Assembly (NCBI RefSeq): GCF_036785885.1
Contig: NC_092323.1
Coordinates: 19,786,501 to 19,850,500, forward strand
Length of the DNA: 64,000 nt
Direction of reading: 5' to 3'
Source of the DNA: Coffea arabica
Taxonomy: Eukaryota > Streptophyta > Magnoliopsida > Gentianales > Rubiaceae
A program made the translations under genes and the position numbers. How positions within the stretch are numbered: position 1 is the first letter of the stretch; each line of letters begins with the position of its first letter. Shown in pieces: positions 40,987-50,975 of this stretch. The notes beneath the pieces are model-generated. The model was not told where the DNA came from, searched no databases, and saw only the letters and a list, made by a program, of their open reading frames with translations.

Positions 40987-43953
40987 CTAAGTTTTTGGTT
41001 TACAAGAATTTTGTCTAGGAATTTTTTCTGGAATGTCAAAGAAAAGATTCGAAATTTGGTTCGAGTATGGTTGTCTTATTTCAAGAATATCTTCAATGAT
41101 GCTGAAAAGAAGGTTATGATTTTTGGTTATCATATATCCTTCTTTTTCATCTTCATCACTGTTTGGGAAAGAAGATGTTGAAATGTATTTGTCATAATCT
41201 TCCTTTCGTTCAGATTTGAAACTATCTGATTCGATTAGAAGATTTGACAATTGGGCTGCTAGTCTTAAAATATTGAATTTTTGGAAATGTTGGCTTGTGT
41301 ATTTGAATAGATGGGTTTTGAAAATGGATAAGGCTAGCTGTTTTGTAGAAGGAAAAAGGGTTTTGAAACCCATAGGTTGGGGTTGTTTATTGGGCCTTGT
41401 ATGGTAATTCAATGGCCCAAACTGTTTGTAAAAAGATCCAAGATTTCTTCCTTGGGACTGATCTTCCGTCGGATTGGGAAACCAGTCAGCTTGTTGGTTC
41501 TGTTCACCAGTTGTTTCTTTCCAGGACTTAATCTTCTTGTATTGGATTTCAAGAAGGCCTTTGAAGAAATCTTTGTTGTGAACTTTGTCTCTGTCTGATT
41601 TCATCAAGAATATGTATTGATATCTTCTGGAGCTTGGGAATAGTTTTGATGAATCCCCTTGGACAACTCCAGAATCATCATCAGAATTGATATTGAATAA
41701 CATTGTTTCTGGCAGGATGTTCCCATCTTGTAGATCAGATTCATCCCTGTTGGTTGTGACTAGAATATCGTGAATAATATTTTTGTCTTCAATGATGAGA
41801 TGTTCTTCCCACCATCTTTTGGATTGCCCAATAAATCCTATGAATAGGACATGAGCAATTAGTTGATTGCAGCCATGTAATGTTTGATTAAACATAGCTG
41901 TAGTTGTCATCTGTTGAGATGTCATAGGAGGATTGCATCTGATCATTTCATCTATGCTCCATTCATAGATGTCTTCCTTATTGTATGAATGTTGAAGGAT
42001 ATTAGACTTTATTCTGAAAGTATCAGAATGAATCATTTGAGGGTGGTATAGTTTTTGGGTGTTTTTTCGGTTGAAAGTATAATTTTTTAAAAAAGGGTTT
42101 GAATATGATTTATTCAGGGTAGAAGACCCTTGGAAGTTTTGTATGGTATTGATCAAAGAAGTTCTTCGAATTTCGAACTCTTGTTTGGGTAAAGGAATTG
42201 GAAAGTATTGTTCAATCCAAAGTTTTTGGTCTTCTAAAGGTTTGAAAAGTAAGTTTGAGAAATAGGTTTTTGGAGTAGGAGTTTTTGGGATGAATTGGGT
42301 AAAAAGTTTGAAAAGGTATTTTTCTGGATAGATTGTAAGAATCTTCTTGGCATGGATATAGGATGCTTTTTGGTCAATCCTGATTTCAATTTCATGAATG
42401 ACCAATTTTGTTGAAGCAGATTCTGCCTGAATCTCTTGTTTGGTGACTGATTTGTTCGGAGAAGATCTTGTCTGAGTTTTTTCCCCGATGCGTCTATTTT
42501 TCCACCGGATGTGTCTGATAGCTTGCCATTTATTTCTTGTTTGAATAGAAGGATGATCAATTCTATTCTTCCAAGAATATAAAGGCTGGATGTATTTCTT
42601 CTTGAATTTCTGGATTTTCTGACTCCATTTGCTGGATCTGATAGATCTTAGAATATTGATTCGAGATCTTGCCAGATTTGTCAGATTTGATTTTCCAGAT
42701 ACTCCTTGTATATGAGGTTGTCCCTTTAATTTGTTGAAGATCCATGTCTCCTTAGTTTGTCCCTTGTATTTGCTGGATAACCATGTTTCCTCTGTACATG
42801 ATTCCACCTTGAGGTTTGGGTACTCGATATTAAGTACCTTTAGCTTATCAAGCTGCAACTGTTTGTAAGTTATGAAAGAATATATAGAAAATTTAGGAAT
42901 TTTCCCCTGATTATTGTTTGCAGGAATTTCTTTTAAATTTTTTTGAGAAATATGTTCATTATCGGAAGGGATATTAAAATCACGGAATAAGTTTGAAATA
43001 AATATTTGTAAAGAATTTTGAATTATATCCTTAGTTGACTGGATTTCAACTAACTGGTCTTCTTGTTTAAAAGAAATAATATTTGTTGGTAAATTTCTAA
43101 TAACTATTGTTTTGGAGGAATCACTATTTGTTTGAACATTTCTATCAGATATAGGTTTGATACTAGGTTGAGTTTTAGACAAGACATTTATTGAGGAATA
43201 TCCTAGAACTAAGGAATTTCCTATGTCTTTCTTAACATCAAAACTAGAGGTATTGACAGAATTAACTATAGTTTGACAAGAAACAAAAAGTTTTGTAATT
43301 TCAGTAGACTCTTGGTTTGGTAAATCTACTGGGTTTGATAGATCTTCGGGAGAATCTGGTAGATCTATATCTATTGGGTTTGATTTTGATGGATCTATGG
43401 ATTCTGAGAGTTTATGAGAGGATTGTAGTGTCTGGGTTGTTTGAAACAGATCTATGGATAGATCTAAAGGTTTTTGTGTAGAATCTGTTTGAGATAGATC
43501 TATGACTTTTGGCTTAGTTTGAATTGGATTTACGGGATCTAAAGTAGAACCCTGAGGTTTTGACATAGAGGATGCAGGTTTTGAAATGTTTTGAACTGGA
43601 TTTTTGAGTTCTGGTGCAAACTCTTTAGTTGTTTGAGACTCATACCAGTCAAAGAAATGAATATTTTGTTTTGTTTTTGTTAAAAAGTCATAAAAGTTTT
43701 CTTGAATATTTTTTCGGGCTTCTCCCTTATATTTGTCAAAAAATTGTTTTCTTTTAAAATGGTTGTGGTTTGCAAAGAATTCAGATCTAATGTGTTGTTC
43801 ATTAATCTGGAATTCAGAATGGTTGTTTTCTAGTTTTCTTTGTATAAGAATTGACTGCTCAATTTGAGCAATTCTAGTTTGAAGTTTATTCAAAGATTTA
43901 TTGTTTGAAGAAGAACTAGAATTTATGAAATATGCTTTAACTGGAGAAGTCAT
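40987..43953 (-). CDS. Capsid/gag-like large ORF of the pararetrovirus-like unit
   Basis: 988 aa from the first ATG (MTSPVKAYF). The open frame extends 12 codons further upstream, but without an ATG. Residues 25-50 may form a short coiled coil (NKLQTRIAQIEQSI). Residues about 110-260 are Ser/Pro/Asp-rich with repeats of D-L-P/D-P-S type. A very basic Trp-containing segment lies near 440-500 (KWSQKIQKFKKKY, RHIRWKNRR), possibly nucleic-acid binding. Residues about 660-725 (W-S-I-D-E-M … HGCNQLIAHVLFIGFIGQ-x-K-R-WW) resemble the capsid domain of plant Gag-like polyproteins, whose core usually reads GFxGQLxGWW. I see no CCHC knuckle and no clear movement-protein signature. The frame is uninterrupted, unlike most old pararetroviral inserts. 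Confidence 0.65.
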   Translation of the reverse strand: MTSPVKAYFINSSSSSNNKSLNKLQTRIAQIEQSILIQRKLENNHSEFQINEQHIRSEFFANHNHFKRKQFFDKYKGEARKNIQENFYDFLTKTKQNIHFFDWYESQTTKEFAPELKNPVQNISKPASSMSKPQGSTLDPVNPIQTKPKVIDLSQTDSTQKPLDLSIDLFQTTQTLQSSHKLSESIDPSKSNPIDIDLPDSPEDLSNPVDLPNQESTEITKLFVSCQTIVNSVNTSSFDVKKDIGNSLVLGYSSINVLSKTQPSIKPISDRNVQTNSDSSKTIVIRNLPTNIISFKQEDQLVEIQSTKDIIQNSLQIFISNLFRDFNIPSDNEHISQKNLKEIPANNNQGKIPKFSIYSFITYKQLQLDKLKVLNIEYPNLKVESCTEETWLSSKYKGQTKETWIFNKLKGQPHIQGVSGKSNLTNLARSRINILRSIRSSKWSQKIQKFKKKYIQPLYSWKNRIDHPSIQTRNKWQAIRHIRWKNRRIGEKTQTRSSPNKSVTKQEIQAESASTKLVIHEIEIRIDQKASYIHAKKILTIYPEKYLFKLFTQFIPKTPTPKTYFSNLLFKPLEDQKLWIEQYFPIPLPKQEFEIRRTSLINTIQNFQGSSTLNKSYSNPFLKNYTFNRKNTQKLYHPQMIHSDTFRIKSNILQHSYNKEDIYEWSIDEMIRCNPPMTSQQMTTTAMFNQTLHGCNQLIAHVLFIGFIGQSKRWWEEHLIIEDKNIIHDILVTTNRDESDLQDGNILPETMLFNINSDDDSGVVQGDSSKLFPSSRRYQYIFLMKSDRDKVHNKDFFKGLLEIQYKKIKSWKETTGEQNQQADWFPNPTEDQSQGRNLGSFYKQFGPLNYHTRPNKQPQPMGFKTLFPSTKQLALSIFKTHLFKYTSQHFQKFNILRLAAQLSNLLIESDSFKSERKEDYDKYISTSSFPNSDEDEKEGYMITKNHNLLFSIIEDILEIRQPYSNQISNLFFDIPEKIPRQNSCKPKT

Positions 43954-44098
43954 TTGAAAATTAAAACAAGAAAATAAATAAACAAACACTTAAATGATTT
44001 TGAAGACTTATAATCCTCTTCCCTTTGGCACAGAATCCTTCGGGATCCATGGAGGATAAACCATTTTTCTTAATCAGATTATAAAGGATAGTGTGAAA

Positions 44099-44640
44099 CC
44101 TACAAGAAAAGATCTAGCCTTTTGAAAAGAATTAACTATGCATGACGACCATATTTCCATCATATTAAAGATAGTAAAAATAAACCTACGAGAAAAGATC
44201 TAAATCTTTTGAGAAAGATTAACTATACATGACGACCATATTTCCAAACAAAATCATAAGATTGATAGTAAAAACCCATTTTCCCTGGATCTGATCTTGT
44301 GACACTTCCCCGTCTTGGAGTACGTCCCAAGAACCTCAACGCCCCTACAGAGCCAAATCCCATGGTCTTACCTGGACCGGACGTTGGCACTTACTGGATC
44401 CATGTCATTCAATCAGATCCAAAGTCATGAAATCAGAACTATCAAAATTATAACAAGCTTGAATATATTAGATGGTAATCACGAAGTTAACCAGTCTCAT
44501 CTAATAAGATCTAAACTTGTAGATCTACACTATCAGTAGCATAAATAAAAAAGATGGTAATCACGAAGTTAATAAATTTCATCAGGAAGATATAAACTTG
44601 TAGATCTACACTACCAACATCATAATAAGTAAAGAAAGAT
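44099..44640 (-). repeat. Leader with two separate tandem duplications
   Basis: One pair (44099 and 44185, period 86) shares GAAAAGATCTA…ATTAACTAT…CATGACGACCATATTTCC. A second pair (44471 and 44553, period 82) shares GATGGTAATCACGAAGTTAA and AACTTGTAGATCTACACTA. Both lie in the untranslated leader between primer site and the large ORF. Duplicated leader blocks can hold RNA structure or packaging signals, but nothing shows that here. Confidence 0.8.
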
Positions 44641-44664
44641 AGCCATCTCCCCACTTCCCCCTCT

Positions 44665-44677
44665 GGCTCTGATACCA
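44665..44677 (-). other. Primer-binding site, 5' copy
   Basis: TGGTATCAGAGCC on the minus strand, same 29-bp context as at 39173-39201. Confidence 0.85.
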
Positions 44678-44681
44678 GACG

Positions 44682-47027
44682 TGTAATTACATGGGTATAA
44701 ATGGATTGACTCACTTATACTCATTACCCATTTTACCCAACCCAAAACCGCCCAAATCACCCATTTTGACACCTCTATTCACAACTTACCAGCTTTCCTC
44801 GTCTTCGTTATACATTGAGGGGTGGTACAATCTAAGGCTCAATTGAGGTTGTGGTAACTTATTAAAAACTATTTGACCTAATGCAGTTTTTAACCTAATG
44901 CAGTTTTTAATAAAAACACTTATTAAGTACTTAAGTGCTTTTAAATATAGCATTTAGTTATATAGTTCAATAAATATTTATTATATTGAATAATGTGTAA
45001 TTTGAATATTCTTAAATGTATTTATCTCTTTATTTAGTTCATAATAAAGGATGAAATAATTAAATTTAATGTGTTATTTTTTAAAACATAAAAGCTATTT
45101 TAAAAGTATCAAATTTTAGTTTTTGTTAAAAGTGCTTTTAGCACAAAAACTTCCATTTCTAATTTTATGGAATAATGTCTACCAAACGCCTCACAAGTAC
45201 TTTTAACACTTAAAAATGCATATTTACTAAAAACACCACAACCCCAAACAAGCCCTAAGTTTGTTTCTATCCTAACGAAGCCTTCAAGAAAGAATACAAC
45301 TAAAGTCAACTTCTATCTACAGTACTTTTGTATGTGCCAAAGATTAAGTATTGGAAAATCTAGTTGTTAGCAAAAACAAACTACAATGGAACTGAAAGAG
45401 CATTAGTTGAGAGAATTTTACACTGAATCCATAATTTCCACTTTCTACATGCTTCAAAGAATCTTGAGTGAAATATAAGCCAACAAAAATGAGATTTAGA
45501 CACCATGGTTTTTTTTTTTTTTTTTTTTTTTTTGTCCAATATCACATATAAAGCACTATTTAGCTCATTACAGTACCGGAGCAGGGAGAATTTTCAAATG
45601 GGGCACTAACAGAATTTTTTTTTTTTTTTTTTTTTTTTTGGGGTTAAACAAGGGCTCTACAACAGTGCCGAATTTGAAAATACAGAAATTTTCTCACCAT
45701 TTGCCACATGAGCTCTCACTATTATGAAATATCAATTATGCCCTTATGAAAGACTAATTTTACATTTTGGGTACTCATCCCTTGGCTTTCGATACCAATC
45801 TCTTTAATTTTCGGTACAATCAATACTACTCTGCAGTATCTCTAATTCTTGGTGTCTTAACCCTGAGTACTAGGCCAAAACAAAAGGTTTCGTCGATCGG
45901 CAAATAATTACGAAGATGAGAGACTGCAAGAAATGCACAGAAATTGATCAAAATAAGAACTTTTTTATGAACTGATGCATCAATGGATAAAACTCCTTCA
46001 AGCATTGAGTTTTTTTTACTTGTACTCATCATTAAAGTGATATCTATATCTATAGCTTGTATTCTTTACAAATAATTGTTATCAAGTTACTTACATGCAA
46101 CTGTGTATCAAATTTATTGCAATTACTAAGTGTAAAATTACTTGCTCGTTGCACAGTGCAATTCGTAGTGCAGATCTAGCCTCAACTTGATCTGGCCTTC
46201 ATTTCGAATCCTTAATTTTCTTTATTTTCGAAATTGAAAGCTTAGATCTGGACCACATTAGCTCGACTTGATTTGAACCGCGAACAATTCTCTGCAGTAG
46301 CACTGGCAATTGTGGAGAAACCTTGTCCATGATAGTTATGAGTTTTCGGTACGTCTGTATTTAATTGCAAAACAAACCTCCTAGTTGAAAAATTAATTCA
46401 GCCATCATATTAGGAGGCTTCTTTTATTCATTGTGGAAGTGTTAAGAAATTAGAGTTGACAAGAACGGTTGCACTAAACAGCGTATTTAATTTTTTTTGT
46501 ATAGTTTACAAAAAAAAAAAAATTTTATATTCCATTATCATAGTTAGCTGATTAATATTTGACAAATTGACGAATCATACTTTTGAATTCTATATCATTT
46601 TTTAAATTTTGGACCACGGACACCCATGTACAGGTGGCCTGTACCATTATTGAGCAAGTCAAAATCCCATAACATTAACATCAATAGCCTAACGAATTAG
46701 TTATGATGTCACTTCATTTCCACCATTCAAGACGTGTTAAATGGAAAGTACCAATTAGCGCAATGAGTAGCTGGATGCAGTAATTGAAGCTGTCATGACA
46801 TTTGATTTAGATCTTTCATTCTTTTTTTTTTTTATGGTAACGATAATATTTTTATAATCTACACTATCCTATTATAAGGGGGAAGGAGAGCCTAACCGAT
46901 GGAAAATAACATCAGAGGAAACTACTAAAAGTGACAAGTCACATGTAGTGATAAGTTTTTTTTAATAAGAAGTAAGATTTGAACCATTAACCTTCAATTC
47001 CTGCCAATCCCAAATGGCCGTTGGCAG
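44682..47027. other. Intergenic; hAT-like end and homopolymers
   Basis: 44685-44785 reads inward (minus strand) as a hAT-type end (GAGGTGTCAAAATGGGT … GGGTTGGG … CCATTTATACCCAT) and is similar in inverted orientation to the sequence left of 39173. Long T runs lie at about 45511-45533 and 45617-45639. No gene recognised. Confidence 0.4.
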
Positions 47028-50000
47028 ATCTCCATTCATGATCCGTTAAAATGTTACTTTCAGCGTCAGAAGAAAATCAACTCCAACCAATAATAATAAA
47101 GAAAGATCCTTAGTCATGGTGCAGCATCCAATGTATCATTAGTAATCTATAAGAAAAATACAGAGAAGGACCATCTACATGTGACATTTTTCAATTGTGT
47201 GGAAGGTTTCGTTTATACCCCCTTATGATCAAGTATTAATGAGCCCACGGCCATCAATTTTTCTCCTTTTCTTTTCTTGGGCCATATATTTTCTGCCTTT
47301 TCTTTTTTTTTTTTTTGGTGTTTTTGGGAGGGGGGGGGGTGTCTATGGCTTCCAAAAAGGAAAATTAAAACCTAAAATCGATTTCAATTAGCTCTTAAAA
47401 TCTATTTAGGACAATGGAGAAATACATTGGTGGAACCATAGGTTGCGATTTGGGAGAGAGTGGGGCAAGACTAGTGAAGATGCATACTTAAGGACTTTTA
47501 TATTTTTGAAAAAATACTTGAAGGGTGATATAAAATTCATTTATCTTGCTTTTCCGTGTCGTAGCCTGTGAGTGCCCAGGCTGTATGCCAATACGAGTAT
47601 CCAGGTGTCAAATCTTACAGAGAAGATTAATTATGCACCAATGTTTATCAAACCCCTTTATTAATCAAATTACGAACTGTCACAAAATTTAATAAAACAA
47701 ATGATACTAGCAATAACAATTAGAATCAAATAATGCAAAAAATTGTCAAAAGAAACTATTATTAGGGTTTAGATTTTTGTAATTATCCTGGTCAAAAACT
47801 TATTTTGGTTAATCAATTTACTCTTGTGCAAAACCATGACGAACCTCTTAATGTCATAAACCCTCTTTAGCCAATGTATTATCTATATCAAAAACAAAAT
47901 TTAGTCTACTTTCGTGATTTGAAGCTAATTAAAGACTCATTAGGATCTTGAGATTATACAAATCATCCTTTAAGTACTTCCCTACTTTCGTGAGATACAA
48001 TTAAAAGTTTATGTCTGTGACAACAACTATTAATCAATAACAATTGTCTATCAATTAACAACTTATATGCTTTACCATTAAGGACCCTTTTAATTGTAAA
48101 GATGAAAACAAAGACATAAAAAAGCCCACATTAGATTCACCAATCAATCGAGATAAATCATATATGTCAAGATAGATCACACACACAATATATATATATA
48201 CACTCACACACACACATTATATATACATAAATATACATAATACATATATACATACAAACACAAAATATGTATGTATACATATACATAAATATAATTATTT
48301 ATTCATTTACTTATGTATATGTTTGTGTTTATACATGTGTCGTGATATTTGATTTAGATCCTCCATTCATGATCTGTTAAAATGTTACTTTCAGTATCAG
48401 AAGAAAATCATCTTGTACCAATAATAATGAGGAAAGATCCTTGGCAATATGCATCCTTAGTACTTTAGAAGAAAACTACATAGAAGGACCATCGATGAGT
48501 GACATTTTTCAATTGTATGAAAGGTCACGAAACTTCAATTTTATACCCCTTATAATCAAGCATTAATGAGAGCATGGCCATCAATTTTTTTTCCTTTTCC
48601 TTTCTTGGGCCATTCCTTTTCTTTTCTTTCTTTTTTCCTTTTGGTGTTAGGGGGGGGGGGGGGGGGGGGTTCTGTGGCCATCTTCTTCTGAAAAAAAGAC
48701 AATTAAAACCTAAAATAGATTACAATTAGCTCTTAAAATCTATTTGGGACGTTAGAGAAATATATTGGTGGAACCACAGGTTGGGATTTGGGAGAAAGTG
48801 GGGCAAGACTAGTGAAGATGCATACATGAGGAGTTACTTTTATATTTTTGTAAAAATACTTGAAGGGTGATGTAAAATTCATTAATCTTGCTTTTCCGTG
48901 CTGTAGCCTGTAAGTGCACAGGCTGTATGCTAATACAAGGTGTACCAGGTGTCAAATCTTACGAGAAGATTAATCAAGTACCAATATTTATCGAACTCCT
49001 TTATTAATCAAATTACGAACTGTCATAAAATTTAAGAAAACAAATAATACTAGCAATAACGATTAAAATCAAATAATGCAAAAATTGTCAAAAGAAACTA
49101 TTATTAGGTTTTAGATGTTCGTAATTATCCTAGTCAAAAACTTATTTTGGTTAATCAATTTACTCTTTTGCAAAACCATGACGAACCTCTTAATGTCATA
49201 TACCCTCTTTAGCCAATGTATTATCTATATCGAAAACAAAAATTAGTCTACTTTCGTGATTTGAACCTAATTAAAGACTCACTAGGATCTTGAAATTATA
49301 CAAATCATCCTTTAAGTACTTCCCTCATGAGATACAATTAAAAGTTTATGTCTCTACCAACAACTATTAGTCAACAACAATTGTCTATCAATTAACACCT
49401 TAAATGCTTTACCACTAAGGACCCTTTTAATTGTAAAGATGAAAGCAAAGACATAAAATAGCACACATTAGACTCACTAGTAAATCGAGATAAATCATAT
49501 ATGTCAAGATAGATCACACACACAATACACACACACAAAATATGTGTGTATATATACATAAATATATACATCCCATATAGATACATACATACACACATAC
49601 AAACACAAAATATGTATATATACATGTATATTATTTATTTATTTACTTGTGTATATGTTTGTGTTTATACATGTGTCGTGATATTTGATTTAGATCCTCC
49701 ATTCTTTTTTTTTTTTTTTGCTGACGGAGTGGGTGTCCTCCATTCATTCATTCATTCATTTTTTTTTATTTGTTTTAGATCCTCCATTCATGGTCTGTTA
49801 AAATGTTACTCTCAGTATTAGAAGAAAATCATCTTGTACTTTAGAACGAGGAAAGATCGTTGGCAATAAGCATCATTAGTACTTTAGAAGAAACTACATA
49901 GAAGGACCATCGACAAGTGACATTTTTCAATTGTATGGAAGGTCTCGAAACTACAATTTTATACCCCTTATAATCAAGCATTAATGAGCCCACGGCCATC

Positions 50001-50779
50001 AATTTTTTTCCTTTTCCTTTCTTGGGCCATTTCTTTTCTTTCTTTTCCTTTTTTTTTTTTGGAGTGAGGCCCCGCGGCGGGGGGGGGGGGGGGGGAAAGG
50101 TTGGTATTAAAACCTAAAATAGATTTCAATTAGCTCTTAAAATCTATTTGGGACAATAGAGAAATACACTGGTGGAACCACGGGTTGGGATTTTGGAGAG
50201 AGTGGGCCAAGACTAGTGAAGATGCATACATAAGGGGGTACTTTTATATTTTTGTAAATACTTCAAGGGTAATGTAAAATTCATTAATCTTTCTTCTCCT
50301 TGCTATAGCCTGTAAGTGCACAGGCTATATGCTAATACAAGGAGTATTCAGGTGTCAAATCTTACAGTGAAGATTAATCAAGTATCAATATTTATCAAAC
50401 TTGTTTATTAATCAAATTACAAATTATCACAAAATTTATGAAAACAAATAATACTAGCAATAACGATTAAAATCAAATAATGCAAAATTTGTCAAAAGAA
50501 ACTATTATTAGGGTTTAGATGTTCTTAATTATCCTAGTCTAAAATTTATTTTGGTTAATCAATTTACTCCTGTGCAAAACCATAACCTCTTAATGTCATG
50601 TACCCGCTTTAATCAATGTATTATCTATATCAAAAACAAAAATTAGTCTATTTTCGTGATTTGAACCTAATAAAGACTCATTAGGATCTTGAGATTATAC
50701 AATCATCCTTTAAGTACTTCCCTACTTTCGTGAGCTACAATTAAAAGTTTGTCTTTACCAACAACTATTAATCAACAAC
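47028..50779. repeat. Tandem repeat, 2.7 units of about 1.33-1.42 kb
   Basis: The marker GTTAAAATGTTACT recurs at 47045, 48376 and 49797. Long collinear matches include CAAGACTAGTGAAGATGCATAC, GTCAAATCTTAC and CTTTAAGTACTTCCCT. The third unit stops at 50779. Each unit holds a T-run plus G-run (47325-47339, 48650-48669, 50077-50094). Units 1 and 2 also carry a CA/TA microsatellite (48176-48340, 49510-49680). No coding region was recognised. It may be a tandemly duplicated retrotransposon fragment. Confidence 0.85.
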
Positions 50780-50899
50780 CGTATCCGTGGACGGTTGTCA
50801 GGCCTACTATCCTGAACCCACCACTCTCCACCGTGGCCTTCTACTCAACCTTTTTTACTAAATGTCTCGTAGCAGCATAGCAAGTTCTCTCTTCTCATC

Positions 50900-50975
50900 G
50901 GATTTGGGGCAGGGACGGTCATCAGAAAGACCGTCCCTGAACGGTCCCCTCACAAAACTGAATAAGTGGCCAACA
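50900..50975 (+). repeat. 5' TIR of the Mutator-like element
   Basis: It contains an internal inverted repeat, AGGGACGGTC (50911-50920) and GACCGTCCCT (50929-50938), with an 8-nt loop, followed by GAACGGTCCCCTCACAAAA. Confidence 0.9.

Larger units (their letters stand above)
39173..44681 (-). mobile_element. Pararetrovirus-like (Caulimoviridae-like) integrated unit without reverse transcriptase
   Basis: An identical 29-bp sequence containing the tRNA-Met primer site (minus-strand TGGTATCAGAGCC) lies at 39173-39201 and 44653-44681, giving a 5,480-bp unit that starts and ends at the primer site. On the minus strand the order is primer site, about 700-bp leader, 988-aa ORF, 362-aa ORF with retropepsin domain, promoter with TATA, second leader part, primer site. 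That is the map of a circular pararetroviral genome opened at its minus-strand origin. There are no LTRs with TG…CA ends. No RT or RNase H is present in any frame. Alternative: integration of a one-LTR circle from an RT-less LTR element. Confidence 0.6.

Noticed and set aside
48650..48669. 20-base G run and other long homopolymers (45511, 45617, 50077) as regulatory structures
   Set aside because: They sit in repeats at places prone to slippage and assembly error. The exact length should not be trusted.
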